Positions 11,003 to 23,590 of a DNA stretch of 64,000 bases are shown here, one piece after another (the first letter of the stretch is position 1; each line of letters begins with the position of its first letter). This DNA is from Azolla caroliniana. Taxonomy: Eukaryota; Polypodiophyta. The stretch covers positions 6,944,001 to 7,008,000 of the forward strand of contig JBHGNT010000001.1 of NCBI GenBank assembly GCA_043228905.1. Direction: 5' to 3'. The notes beneath the pieces were generated by a model, which was not told the origin of the DNA, did not search any database, and saw only the letters and a program-made list of their open reading frames with translations. The translations under genes were made by a program, and so were the position numbers.

Positions 11003-12637
11003 CTGCGATTTAAACCGGCCGTTTGTTGTAGTCTCGTGAAGTGCCGAGAGAGCCAATAAAGGGTTCATATTCAAGACCATGGTCCTATGCCTGGAGCTAT
11101 GCCTACAAAGTTGGAAAAGAATGAGAAGGGCCAACTCTTGGCTCTTCCTGGATCCTCTCTCATGAATGACCTCCAAGAGAAACTTGATCCCTCCTTCCGC
11201 AACAAAGGCAACCCTCCCTTCTTCTAAGCTCACAAGGTTCCTCAAGATAGCCATGGACTTCTCCATCATCCCTGCATTGAGGCCCTCGTCTGAAATGAAC
11301 TGCAAGAGGAGCCTCGTCGCCCCGCCTCGCACCATCCTCCTCTTGTTGTCATCCATTGAAGACAAGCTATAGAGCGTAGTGGCCGCGTCTTTCTTTCCCC
11401 TATCTGACCCATTGTGCAACAATTCCAAGAGCGGGGGGATCACGCCCATCGACCCGACTTTCGCCTTGATGTCCTCGTCCTTCCCGACCAAGTTCACCAA
11501 CGCAACGGCCGCATTCTCCATGGCAATGGAGCTCAACCCGTGCGAAATCGTGCGGACTAGAGACTCAATGGCATTGCCCGATGCAAGGATCCTTCCTCGT
11601 ATGTGATGGTTAAGGGAGAGGTTGAGCAAGGTGGCGGTCGCCTCTTGTTGCGAGATTTGGTCAGGGTCGTCACCGTCGGCTCGGTCTGAGGTGTCGGGAT
11701 CCATGAGCTTCAATAATGGGCCCACGGCCCCGGCATCGAAAATCACCATCCGCTTGTCATCATCGTGCTTCGCTAGCAACCGAAGCTCCTTAAGGGCAGC
11801 CCGGCGCGTCTCGAGGAGCTCGGATTGTAGCCGGAGCACGAGGGTGTGAACCCTCGACACCGTATATTGGATCGATTCTAGATCTCCCTCTCTTATCTGT
11901 AGACCAGCACCACCACCGATGTTTGAGTGTGGTGGTGCCACTTGATTATGCGAACCCGCATGTGACACCCTTTGGGGCGAACCTAATTCCGATACCATCT
12001 CGCCCTTGTGCTTCTGGGACAAGGGGAATGACATCGAGGCCGAACCGCTGGTGCTCGGGTACGAGGAGAAGCTTTCGTTGAGGGGTCCCCGGAAGACTTC
12101 CGGGAATGCGCGGCTGCTGGTTGTCGAGCACGAATTGATGGAAGTAGAAGAATTTGAGAGGCCGCCATCGCCATGGAAATGCCGAGGTTTGAAGCCCGAC
12201 CAGGAGTGGTTGTTGGTAGGACAATGGGTTAGGGTTGGGTTTTGCTTTGTGTGGGTGGTGCGAGCCGGTGCCGGGTTGGTTGTGCCGGGGTCCCGGGAGG
12301 GAGTTCCGGAATGAGAGTTGGACTCGGGCTCGGATCGGCGCTGGGGCTGGGGCTGGGTGGAGGAGGGGCTACACTCATGGAGGTCTTGGAGGAGCTTGGG
12401 AAGAGGGCTGGACGACGACGACGAAGAAGAAGAAGAAGTGCAATGGCCGGAGAATTGGGCCTCCTCGAGGCCGCGGAAATGGCCGGACAAATCGTCGAGC
12501 CCCATACAAGGCCGGTGGATGGGCAATTCGCTGGACCGGGCTCCACGGAAGCGGGAAGCGGCGGCAACACGGCTGGACATGATGTTCTGGACCACATGAG
12601 ACTTGTTTAGAGAAGGATCTATCTTCCCCATCTTCAT
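11003..12637 (-). CDS. ARM-repeat protein related to U-box/ARM proteins, main exon
   Basis: The first in-frame ATG is at 12637 (MKMGKIDPS), followed by a second at 12631. The open frame further upstream has no ATG. Residues about 1-230 are low-complexity, rich in Ser, Pro and His. From about residue 250 an armadillo solenoid follows: LETRRAALKELRLLAKHDDD, AGAVGPLLKLM, QEATATLLNLSLN, ENAAVALVNLV, GVIPPLLELLHNGSDRGKKD, KSMAILRNLVS and so on. These resemble the ARM part of plant PUB E3 ligases, but no U-box is present. Such domains bind protein partners; the partner here is unknown. The exon ends at 11003 with CAG|GTACTG, a good donor. Reading through instead adds 26 residues and a stop at 10925. 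The last exon was not found. Confidence 0.88.
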
Positions 12638-12898
12638 GGGAAAGGGAGTGATGTGGCAGATTAGGGGAGGAAGGGTATGTATGGGAGAGGGATTAATTAG
12701 CAAAAGTGTGGCATGCTGAGTTTAACTAGTGGTTAGATATAGAGAGGCTGAGTGAGGTTTAGGGTTGTGGTGGCCATTGGCATTGGTTTTGGTTATGTGT
12801 GAGGCCACCATCGCTTGCTAAATCCACTTCATCTCCTTCCCTCACTCACACCATTTACTCTCTTCTTCTTCTTCTTCTTCTTCTTCTTTGGATCATCA
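12638..12898 (-). promoter_or_regulatory. Leader/promoter region of the ARM-repeat gene
   Basis: This is the upstream side of the ARM gene. It holds a (TTC)n tract at about 12857-12888 (GAA repeats on the gene strand), common in plant 5' leaders. No clear TATA box was fixed. The role is inferred from position only. Confidence 0.35.
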
Positions 12899-15800
12899 CC
12901 ATCAATGGTCAGATAAACTTGGAAGATTTTCTCTTCTCTCTCTCTCTCCCCCTCCCCCTTTTCTTTTATTTTCCTTTTATTGCTTATCCCCCTTTCCTCT
13001 GCTTTACATATTGAAGAACAACAACAAAATCACATCAATTGTGAATTGTGTGTGTGTGTGTGTGCCTTTTGCTTTAAAAGTTTTTTTTTTGGGGGGGGGG
13101 TTAAATAAAAGCTTGTTTTCTTATTTTTATTCTTCTGTTTTTTTTTCCTCTTGCCTCCTCCAATGGTTGACCTGGTATTTTGATTTTTGATCAAAAATTA
13201 AGAATAAAGAAAAGAAAGAAACTAATTTAGAAAATTAGCAAAAATTAGTAGCACTACAAAATTACCCCCTTTAAAAATAAATCCCCTTTCCCCATCTCCC
13301 CTAGAACTCTCTCAACTGCTCCAACCAACTGATCCCACTTGCCCACTGGATGATAGTCTCCAATATGTTCATACATGGGAAAACAAGATTGCACGAGAAT
13401 GAGCCTAACTCGTTTGGTTCGGTAACATCCGACAAGAAGGATTTGCACTTACCCCCCCCTCGACAATTTACCCTTCAAAACTTACCTTGCAGTTTAGCCG
13501 AATTACAAGAGTAGCGATCCCTTGTCTTTTTACAAAACCTTACAAAGTTGTGTTCATGGTGTTTAAGACACCCCCCCCTCCCCTCTCACCAAGACGAATA
13601 GCAGGTGGTGAAACATAAATGGGGCGTGGGTAAAAATTTCACAAAAGTGAGCCTCTACTTCACTTCAATAAGTGATATCACCCTATGCTTTTCCGGCAAA
13701 GAAAGATAAGGGCAACATAAATGTGGGGTGGTAAAAACGCAAAAACAAGCCTCTACTTCACCAAAATTAATAACACCATCCTACGCTTTTCCGACAAACC
13801 TCGAAAATCAGCCAATGTTCTGCTTAACTGGCTCACGCCAATAACGACTCGAGCATAATGGACCATCTACTGACTCTCTACTTCAATGGAGATGAAAGGC
13901 CCCCCAACTTTCAAGGAGCTACATATGGAGTTTGCAAAAGTGATCCTCAATATTGTGGTAGACAACTTTATAAAAGCTTGATATTAATAAATGATCCTTT
14001 ATTTCACTAGAATTTAATGGAAGAGCGTTTTACAAAGATGGCCCTCGGGTGGGTTTGCTACAACTACGAAAGCAACTCCTAACTTCATGAAAATTGCAAA
14101 TTTTCCAATGGCACTGAGATTGACAAAGGCTGGAACAGAATCATTGGGAAAGTTGCTTTGCAAATTTAACTTAATTTGAAATGGAAAATCAAACTCTCCT
14201 ATTCAATAAACTTCTAAAGTTGATGAGGTCAATGATGACAATAGTATTAGCACAAAGCTCTAGGAGAATCATTATGCTCCCAAACTATTCTCTCCACTAG
14301 GCTTATAAATTGCTTGACATTGATACTATCAACATTAAGCTCCAAGAGAATCATAAATCTAACTTTCATTGTTGCCGAGTACGATAAGTGGGAACCCAGT
14401 TATCCTATGACTTGGGACACACCTATAAGGACCAGTGCCATGTGGGAATATGTGGTGGTTTGGGTGCCTTAGGTGTTTGGGCTATTAAGTAGACTAGATA
14501 CCCCTTTCATTACGGTATCTTGAGATGGTGTTGAGACTCTATCGACGAGGTTAAGCTATCATCTTCACATTTGTTATTCAACAACCAAGGTAGAATATAA
14601 GGTAATGTTTGATGATATGGGACACTCATTGGTATTTTATATTTGTCTCATGTCTTTCATTTGGGGGTGTTAGGTGTCGTTAAGCACCTTTAATCCATTC
14701 TTTTCCATAATAACACCTAATTATATTGCTCATCATAATTTGATTCATAACACCTAGCCTTTCCAAGATCATGATCACATTGAGCTATGATGCATATCCC
14801 ATTCTCAACGGGAGGCGGAGTTATCCTCACTAATGGCACATAATTAGAATGTGGGAATGAGCACAATGTTGTCCGATAAATTATGGTTGTATGTGAGCAA
14901 TCTTTTGACCAATTTCACAAGTCATACATACATGGATTAGGAAATGAAATATGCACACATGGAACATGCATTCAAACATTTTCTTCTTGGACCAAGTATA
15001 ATATTTTGATTTTTGTCATCAAATTAGTCATCCAAAACACAACGCCTATAGATAGAGCGAAACTGACCCCATAGATTTCTCATTCAATTGTGCGGATTTG
15101 AATTTGATCTAAATTATCATTGTAGTTTTGGACTTTTCATATCCAAACTTAAATGAACCTAGAATTTGTGACCATGTTTGTTTTGTTTTAAAACTATTCA
15201 TGCATATTATATATCTTTCAAGTTGTGTTGCCCACTCATTATTGTTTTCTACCAACTTTTTCAACAAACAAAATAATATCGTAGTATGTATACACATCTA
15301 GAGAGAATTAGTGATGTATTCCACAGTGCATTATCATATGAGTATATAATATGCATAGCTATTGTGGACCTCTCTAAAATGGATGGATGGGTAATGATCG
15401 ATTAAACCCAAGCCTTTCCTTATCCACAATATGGTTTCGCAAATGCCCACAAATGGCTTCTACTTATATGTCTCTACTTTGACTAATTTGCATCTACGTA
15501 TATTTCTATATTGAAAAGATGGCAATCTTGTGTGTTTCAACTTTCACTTTGATGTGTTATAACCATATCACCCAAGCATTTCATGGTTTTTATTATTACA
15601 TAAAGCTTCATATTTATTACACCCTATAAATAATTGGGATTATTATGATTACATACATGAAGGGTCATAGTTATTACTATCAAACACATGTTGCTTTGTT
15701 TTCGAAACTATGAAAGTATGCTTGCTTATTTAGAAATTGAATTACATTCTAATGAATAATTACCCTCTCATTGCAAAGTATTCATGCACATTTCATTTAA

Positions 15801-17849
15801 CCAACTATACTATGACATGCCTTCACCACTGCATGCTAAAGTGATTGTAATTATTAGTCAAATTACACTAATTGATGATGCCTACACACAATTATTAGGC
15901 TAACTTCAATAATGCATGTTATAAATATATAATGTGCATATTCCTGATTTTTAAGTGAACCACGTGTGTAGGTAATTTTGCCAATAATCAAGCATACTCT
16001 TGGCCTTCAGATTTGATATGCCTATTTAGGTCATTTTTCCGTAATTTTGTTAGAATAGGCATTCCAGCTCAACACATGTGGTAAATAAAGCAAATCTAAA
16101 CTTTAACACTGAACATATATTACAATACTTGCAACAGCTTCAATAAAATGGAAAACAACAATAAATGGATAAATCACATACCGTCGACATGTATTACCAA
16201 CTAAAAGTAGAAAAACATCATGTAAACGTCATTTATCTAACTCGTTACATTTATCAAGGACAAATTTATGTCAATTTCTTGTTCAAATGAGGTAGTTTCG
16301 TGATTAAATAAGTCCTTCATTATTTCAAAATCAATTTTCTAAGGTTAGGTAGCTTTGTCTATACATACATATGTTAATTGTTCTATCTTCTCTCATCTAT
16401 AGATCACTTTATACAACATACTGACATCGACGTTCATTGATTGCTTGCTTATCATTATATGACTATGTATTTTGAAGCCCTCTAGACTACTTTGTTGTTC
16501 ACTTGGGACAAGCTTTTAGATCACTTGAACCACAAAATCAAGGATACTTTAAACTATTTTGCTTTCGTGCCAACATAGAAGTTTAGGAAAACTAGAATGA
16601 TTAAGGTTGTGTGGATAAATTTAGCATAATTGTGAGCAACATGTTTAGAAAAATATTTTATCACCTTACAATATAAGACAAATTAAACTTTTATACATTT
16701 TCATCACATGCCACTGTAGTAAACATCAAGTTTTGTTATAGTTTAGAGGAAATAATAGAAGATGCATCTCATATGTTTACAATAACATCAACAATGCTCC
16801 TCACAATAGTTTAGTCAACACCTAGAATCTACCAACTAATAAGGTTTTTGTATACAACATGATTGCCCTCATATATTCCCAATAATATCATTGAGAGCCC
16901 TTGTGGTATTTTTCATTGAAATCTTGAATATGGATGCCAACAATACAATCAACTTTGTTTTATGTGCAAAAAGATACCCCTCATATGTTTGGGGTAATAT
17001 TGACAATACCCTTCTTTGTAATTACTTCCAATGACGTCCAAATATACCCTATAAAATTGAGTTTCAGCTTAAAACTGCAAAGTGCCTAATGAAAAAAAAT
17101 TCACCATTTTATTTTAGTTAAGATGTTTAATTGTCTAATAAATTGGCATATTTATCCAGCTCAATTGAATACCTTCTTAATATTATTGTCAAAACCATGC
17201 TTACATACTTGCATTCATAATTATTGTTCTTATTAGTAATGATATATTAAACAAAAAGATTGTTATCTAATTCTTATGGATTGTTTAGCATAGCAATTAT
17301 TACAATTTGAATAATTGATTATTAGAGAAACTAACTAGAGGCTCATTAATTCCTAACTAGCCATTAAGACATGATTAGAAACTCAACAATAATCATGAGT
17401 AATAAAAACAACATCCAAGAGATATCAATCGGGTGAGAAAATTTGCATATCTAAGGAGTTTGCATCTTCTAACAAGTTGGGTTCTCTACTTTGAGAGCAA
17501 CGGACATGTGTTGAAGTCACACACTAGAATGTAGTATGACCTTATGTAATGCGGTGAAGTGCAAGAGGTGTTAAGGGCATAATCCTTGGGTAATGGCGTG
17601 ATCTATATTTGAATGTCGGTAGCCCTAAACATAATAAAACATGTCATTGTGGGACTATACTTTGTTTAGTCATCTAGAGAGAGTGTGTGAACATAAGAGA
17701 TGTGACACATCCTATATGGGAGCTCTCTACTCAAGTGTGTGAGAGAGAGAGACAGAGACAGAGAGTCACATTGGAAACTGATGGCCTTTCGGACAATCAT
17801 AAATAAGTTTCATATACCACATGGATAAGGGTATATTTGGCAATCAATA
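12899..17849. other. Intergenic, microsatellites and one diverged tandem duplication
   Basis: No gene is recognised in this 5 kb. A (GT)n run lies at about 13048-13064 and a T/G homopolymer stretch at about 13080-13102. A two-copy diverged tandem duplication occurs at about 13611-13801 (period near 102 bp, sharing CCTCTACTTCAC and GCTTTTCCG). The rest is AT-rich DNA with only short frames. Confidence 0.45.
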
Positions 17850-18560
17850 TTGGCATTGCCTATATTAGTTTTCCCAATTCCAGAGTTGGTGGTCGAGGAG
17901 ACATGGAAAGATTGGTCATTTGATATTGGGAAATCGATTTTTGTGGTGCACACTAATCATGTGTACCATAAGTTGGTTGAAGATAGAGCTTGGTTAACAA
18001 ATAAGGTTTTGGAGATGGTACATTACTCGACATGTAAAGTGGTGGCATAGAGTTTTAAATGTAGGATGGTTGTCTCATCTTCCATTTCATGCAAAGGTGT
18101 TTCTTTGGCATGTCATAGTTGGTGGGTTGTCTTTGGCGATGGCCTTAAAACAAAGACATATTTCGAATGGGACATGTTTTTCCTATACGGTGGTTAAAGA
18201 ATATGCCATACATAGGTTCATTAAATGTTTGGTTGCTAAAGCCATTTGGGTGATTATATCACAAATTTGGGCATGGTTAACAGAAAATATTTTGTTACCT
18301 TATAAGTGGGTTTTTATTGATGAGGATAAAGTTATGCCCGCACCATCATATAAGGTTGTGTTTGACTACCTTAGATATTGGGGGACATGGTTTAATTGGA
18401 CAATGAGAATTGGGCCCTTGTTTGATGGACTTCATGGGGTAACACAACAACTTTGTAGGATGAAAGGGAAGTTGGTTTGGCAATTTCCACAACTATGTTG
18501 TATGGGAACATTGTCCCAAGAGGAGATAGACCAGTTTTACAACACTTGAGAGGGTTTCCC
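17850..18560 (+). pseudogene. LINE remnant: reverse transcriptase zinc-binding (zf-RVT) end
   Basis: Two adjacent frames encode a decayed C-terminal part of an L1-type pol. The stretch HAKVFLWHVIVGGLSLAMAL near 18090 and the following IHRFIKCLVAKAIWVIISQI resemble the zf-RVT pattern of plant LINEs (a K-F-LW...ALP motif, then HLF...CP.AK.VW), with the cysteines lost. Upstream RT and endonuclease parts are missing, so this is a 5'-truncated copy with stops. Confidence 0.6.
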
Positions 18561-18640
18561 TTACACTATCACTATTTATGAAGTAGTGAAGATAGCAAGG
18601 GTTGTATTATCATCTTGTTTTAACAAACATTGATCTCTGA

Positions 18641-18896
18641 AAGGCAGGAAAGAGATAGAGCCTATATGGATGTAGCTTAGATGGTAAGGTTGTCTAATAG
18701 AGACCAGGAAGTCATGGGTTCAACCCCTACATTCTACATTGGCATCTAGTGAAATAACAAGTGAAAAAGGCAGGAAAGAGATAGAGCCTATATGGATGTA
18801 GCTTAGATGGTAAGGTTGCCTAATAGAGACCAGGAGGTCATGGGTTCAACCCCTACATTCTACATTGGCATCTAGTGAAATAACAAGTGAAATAAC
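18641..18896 (+). repeat. Tandem pair of SINE-like units (126-bp period)
   Basis: Two nearly identical copies, 18641-18766 and 18767-18896, each begin AAGGCAGGAAAGAG. Each carries a Pol III A-box-like TAGCTTAGATGG and a B-box-like GGTTCAACCCC about 50 bp apart, the layout of a tRNA-derived SINE head. They differ at only a few positions. There is no 3' A-tail, and the copies are head to tail, so duplication happened after insertion. Confidence 0.65.
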
Positions 18897-18914
18897 AGAT
18901 ATCTATGGAGAAAT

Positions 18915-18997
18915 TGAGAGGTGAGGAAAAAAATGGCTTTTGAACCCACGATATAGTGCTCATTGTGTAAACGACTTACCACTAAGGTAAGCTAATT
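18915..18997 (-). repeat. SINE-like head, minus strand
   Basis: Read on the minus strand it runs AATTAGCTTACCTTAGTGGT, then CGTGGGTTCAAAAGCC, matching the A- and B-box arrangement of the SINE-like units at 44622-44910, with which it shares the AATTAGCT..CCTAGTGGTAAGT start. Probably a diverged member of that family. Confidence 0.5.
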
Positions 18998-20098
18998 ATA
19001 ATAAAAGAGGAGTATTGTGGAGCAAAAGGATTTGCATTCCATTTTAGCACCTCAACATTAAACTTATCTTTGCATCTAATGGCTCACATATTTTTGTTAT
19101 TGCAAGTCATGTGTTGACGCTCACGATTGTGAATATCCATTGTCCAGCATTTCAAAGGGTGCAACATATCAGGGGACCACAATTAAGGCATTGTGGTGGC
19201 AATTACGCAATAGACATATTCCACTTAAAATTCCATGATCTTCATGTGTTGAACACTTGGTTGTCTCGTGGCATGAAGTGTTCTCCTTATTTTTATGGGC
19301 ACCATCATCTAGTAGAGAGCATTGTAATTCCGTTTGAACGGAGTTACACAATGGAAATGAGAAATTGCACTTTCAATTTAATCACGTGTACTATTTGGGG
19401 ATCAAAGAGTTGGGAGATGCAATTGAAGCGCACTATGTCAAATATTTTTGGACTTTGTTATGGCACACGGATTATGACGCATCTCGTCCAATTCTGAGTT
19501 TGTTTGACAGGAATTACAAGGTATAACATTGATGGTGTGTGTTACCGATACCAACCAAAGAGTAACCACAAGTTGAGAGCAATTGGGGTTTATGTGGTAA
19601 GACTAAGTTTCTACAAGTGACGACAATTCCCCATCGAGTTGGGTTGTGTTGGGTTCTCTCGATGGTGATTATCTAGGGATGAGCAAGAATGGAAGGTATG
19701 AAACTCAGGCTATGGATGGTGACAGATCTGCATTGCCACTTCCAGAAAGAAAGAGAAGGTCTTGATCTGGAGAGTATTGATCAGCGGGTTTACATTTGGG
19801 ATGAATTGTATGTAGCTCTAAAGAGACGCGGACTACTACTATTACTAGCCGGAATCAAGCAAAAGCACAACAAAGCATTTTGGCTACTTTTTTGCTATGT
19901 CCAAAGGCCAATGGAGATAGTATTGTCTCATTCCATTCCAACAGCCCATGCACACAAAAAAAGCTCCTGTATTTGGAAGAACAGAGAGGAAAAGGGTATT
20001 TTGGGGAATTTCCTGATCCCTGGCATATTCAGAGACAGTGGAAAGGGGCACTTCTGCAAATAAGGAAAACGCTCAGGCACTGCTTCTGAGGATTGCTC
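18998..20098. other. Intergenic and NAA38 upstream region
   Basis: Frames of 124-128 codons occur at 19111-19497 and 19689-20063 on the plus strand, but neither shows a domain I recognise. The last few hundred bases before 20099 are likely the NAA38 leader and promoter. No TATA box was fixed. Confidence 0.4.
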
Positions 20099-21845
20099 AT
20101 GGCAGATGATGAGGAAGCAGAGCTCCAAGGAGTCGCCATGGCCATGGCATCTGGGATGAGGATGTCGGAAGAGCAGAGAAACCCTCCCCCATCTAAGCCT
20201 CTCTGGAAGAAATGCCATCAGATCCTGAACCGGAAGATGAGGATCGGAGTCTCTGATGGGCGATTCTTCTTGGGGAAATTCCATTGCCTCGATAAGCAAG
20301 GGAATATCATCCTTCAAGATACTGTTGAATGGAGAGAAAAAAATGGTCCCCGGTTAGTCGTGTTCTCTCTTTCTCTCTATCTCCGGGTTTTCTTCTGTTC
20401 TTTTCTTCCTGTTTGATGGAATTGTGTATCGTTCTGCTCTTCTTTTTAGGTCTTTCCTTTTCTTATGTTCAATTTTGGTCTTATCTCCATAGTTTTCCTT
20501 TCTTTTGTTTAGTTTGCTCGTTTTTTCGGCTTTCGTTTACTTGTTTTCTTGCTTTTTTTAGGGTTTCTATTGTGTAGTTTACTTGGTGGAAATGTGTTTC
20601 GTTTTACTCCTTTCTTTGCCTGTTACGTCTTTGTTCAATGAAAGCGTCTCTCCTGCTGGTGCTCTTTTCAGGGTTTCATTTTTTTGTTCAGTAAAAATGG
20701 GTTTTCTTTTGCGTTCCTCTTAGTGTTTCTTTTCATGTTAAGTGAAATTGTGATCCGTTTAAGGTTTAGTATGGCAGGTCAAAGAGGGTTTGTTGTCCAA
20801 TATCAGAGTCCTTTTTTTGTAAAGTAAAAAAAGGATTTTGTTTTGAAGGTTTTCTGCACTCAAAAAGAAGTTCATTCATTTGCTTAGTATTAGACTTTCA
20901 TATATGCAGAAAAGGATTTCAGCAACAAAACAGTTTTTCTTGTTTATACAGTATTAGGATTGTCTATGGACAGAAAGACTTTAATTTAATAAGGTTTTTT
21001 ATGGACAGAAAAGGGTTTGGTTTTTAATCAGTTAAACAGTGCTTCTTTTAAGGGGGGATTTTCCCATTGGCAGAAATGTTTTCTTCTGTTAAGTATCAGG
21101 GTTTCTTTGTCTTCAGTATTAGGGTTATCTTTCTGTGTGGTGTTCTTATGGACGGAAGAGGTTTATTTTTGTTCTGAGAAAAAGGTTTCCTCCAATTTCT
21201 CATGGACAGAAAGGGTTTTTTCCCAGTAAAGATGATCTTTTTAGGTGTTTCCATGATTCCGAGCATGGATCAACAGGAAAAGGTTTCCTTTTGGTCTGTG
21301 AAACATAATGATTTCAAAGAAGGAAAGGGTGCAAAAGAGGTATTAGAGAAGGTAACTGAGAGGATGCCATTTAATGGCAACCTTATAATGTGGCATGCTT
21401 TGTTAAGTGCTTGTAGAACATGGGAAAATGTGACAGTTGCAAGATTAGCTTTCAGACATGCAACCCTACTCGATGAAACAGATGTTGCAACTTATATTTC
21501 CATGAGTAATAGAGGTTTGCCAGCCTCCGGAACAAAATGCATAGAAATGATTGGCAGAATTCATGCATGATGAAGAGAATGAGTAGAAATAATGGGCTGA
21601 ATCAAAAGAATGTTGGATAGGGAATTGAGGGATTTATGTCATAAGAATGAAGAGTATGATGGCTATGTTTTGAACGCAACTGATCCTTCATTTGCAGGGA
21701 TAGTGCCGATGCTTCATCGCCACCATCGATATTAGAGCAACGTAACCTTGGCCTGGTTCTCATCCCCGCCCGACACCGTATCTCATGCCTCATAGAAGGA
21801 TCCCTAGATGAGCAATTCTCATTATTCTCACTACAAGAAAGGTGA
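20099..21845 (+). CDS. NAA38: LSM-domain protein, NatC auxiliary subunit NAA38-like
   Basis: Two exons, 20099-20352 and 21698-21845, join in frame (CCCCG|GTTAGT ... TTTGCAG|GGATAG) to give 133 aa. The ATG at 20099 (MADDEEAEL) is the first one; the longer frame upstream opens only with TTG. After a variable N-terminus the LSM fold is clear: Sm1 motif (RKMRIGVSDGRFFLGKFHCL, DKQGNIILQDTVEW) in exon 1 and Sm2 motif (RNLGLVLIPARHRISCLIE) in exon 2. This pattern matches NAA38/LSMD1, the small partner of NAA30 and NAA35 in the NatC N-terminal acetyltransferase at the ribosome, rather than core snRNP Lsm proteins. The 1345-bp intron holds a PPR pseudogene fragment. The frame is intact. Confidence 0.9.
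21310..21690 (+). pseudogene. PPR-protein fragment (E/E+ end) inside the NAA38 intron
   Basis: One plus-strand frame reads ERMPFNGNLIMWHALLSACR, then ENVTVARLAFRHATLLDETD and ATYISMSN, the recognisable E-motif region of plant PLS-type pentatricopeptide proteins. After several in-frame stops it continues with RMLDRELRDLCHKNEEYDGY, an E+-like stretch, in the same frame. No upstream PPR repeats are present. It is a truncated pseudogene copy lodged in an intron, on the same strand as the host gene. Confidence 0.7.
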
Positions 21846-22529
21846 AGTCATGGTTTTATATTATTGTATGATGTGCAACGTCATTGGCTCGGCTTCATTC
21901 CTTCACAATACAAATTTTCCGGTTTTGCCTCTATCGTTGTCAAAATGTTTAAACTATTTTACGGGATGTTGATGAGGATTGGAATTACTGGAGACAACCA
22001 TGCAATGCTTGTGGAGGTACAAGGGTGAAGTTCATTGTTCAGATTTTTTTCAAGAGTTACTCTGATTTCAATAGACATAGCCTTCACTTCATAAATGTAT
22101 GCAATGTATTTGTGATTGTATTGCTATAACCCTAAAGAACTTTATATAACTGATGCATTTGGAAATGAAATAAGCTAGTGACAATGTTGGTCTGAATTAG
22201 TGTTGGTATATTACAAGTTATTTTGCTTGGATTCCTCACCACACTAGGGGTTCAGAATTCAAGATTCAAGATTTCTTTGAAGCTTATATGGGGTAAAATT
22301 CAAGTGAATGCAAGAAGTCCTTTTATTTATAACTAGTAAACATATTGAATTATTTAGTTTTTAAATTTTAACTAATAATGTATCATTTATCTTATGATGC
22401 ATGTGTTGCAAGTATCATTATTCACTCTACACTCCAGTTCTAGACTAAAAACAATGCAAGTCAAATTTCAATTGTAAGGTTGCCGAGACATTGTGTTCAT
22501 TCTTCCTGCAATAAGGCCACATGTTCCTT
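21846..22529. other. Downstream of NAA38, no gene recognised
   Basis: Probable NAA38 3' UTR followed by AT-rich DNA. No domain, repeat pair or RNA gene seen. Confidence 0.4.
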
Positions 22530-22810
22530 GACTTTGGATATGCTGTACGTTTTGCTTGGGCAAGTGGACCTCGTTTAGGTCAAGTTTGGACATCCTCTTC
22601 CTCTTGATCCTTGGGTATTACAACAGTTATGGGAATGGATTTGGTCGAGGTTAGACTAGGATGAGGCTAGCATACTGAGCCTCAAGATGTGGATATGTTG
22701 TAAGCTGCTTGAGCAATTGGACATCTTTAGGTCAAGTTGGGATATCCTCTTCCTGTTGCTTCTTGGGTATGGAATCAATTATGGGAGTTAATTTGGCGGA
22801 GGTTAGGCAG
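22530..22810. repeat. Diverged tandem duplication, 155-bp period
   Basis: The block with GGATATG, then TTTAGGTCAAG, then ATCCTCTTCCT at about 22536 recurs at about 22691 with many substitutions. No coding meaning was found. Confidence 0.6.
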
Positions 22811-23394
22811 TGAGACTTTCTTTGTTTTTGCTTTTGCTTAGCAAAGGTGAATCCTTGTTTCCTATGTTGCAATTTTTGTGCTAGTCATTGGGTTCGAGTG
22901 AACACATGAAGACCAACTTTGAAAGGGACAGTGGATAAACAAGTTTATCCTTGCTTTCTTGTATTTCAGCACTTTGAGATTGCATAGTCTTGGCCACAAC
23001 GATGGCACATTGCCGCTTTATGGAACCACATTATCTTCCAAGGTGGTCTTCTTGGACCATAGTAAGTATCATGTCAATCCTCCTTTTTCTTTGTTCATAT
23101 AGTTTGTGTTTCTTATGGAGGGTAAAATGTCTCATTCTGCCTCATGGAGTTTCTATCCTATATTGAAGTTCAAGCAATCTTGCTTCAATCATAGGTGAGG
23201 GGTGTTGTCTTGGTAGGATAGCAAGTTGTGGCAGTTCGGGAGCATGTGGGGTGACTCAAGACGCTCTATTAATTGGGGTTTGTGTTGATTTAATGAAGTG
23301 TTTTCATGCATATTGTAACATATTGGTCATTCTATTTTCTTAGGTTGGGTTACTTGTGTGTACGGGATACAATTCCTCTTGGTTTGGTAGCTAT

Positions 23395-23590
23395 CATAGT
23401 CGACATTTGGATGCTTACCATAGAATCCTCCTTTACCGTCAATATAGATCGAGTATCCAAGAAAGAACAACATTGTTGCACAATTAATGACATAGTCAAC
23501 ATTTGGAGGCCTACCATAGAATCCTCCATTACCATCACAATTGAACAAGTATCAGAGCAAGCACAACATTGTTGCACAACTAAGAAGTTA
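23395..23590. repeat. 96-bp tandem duplication that keeps frame
   Basis: The segment starting CATAGTCGACATTTGG at 23395 recurs from 23491 (CATAGTCAACATTTGG). The 96-bp period is a multiple of three, so frames stay open across both copies on each strand; for example a plus-strand frame repeats a motif ending in EQHCCTI/AQHCCTT. The encoded peptides match nothing I know. Confidence 0.65.

Noticed and set aside
12229-12610. Several overlapping open frames on both strands in the GC-rich stretch
   Set aside because: They are shadows of the Ser/Pro-rich N-terminal part of the ARM-repeat gene.
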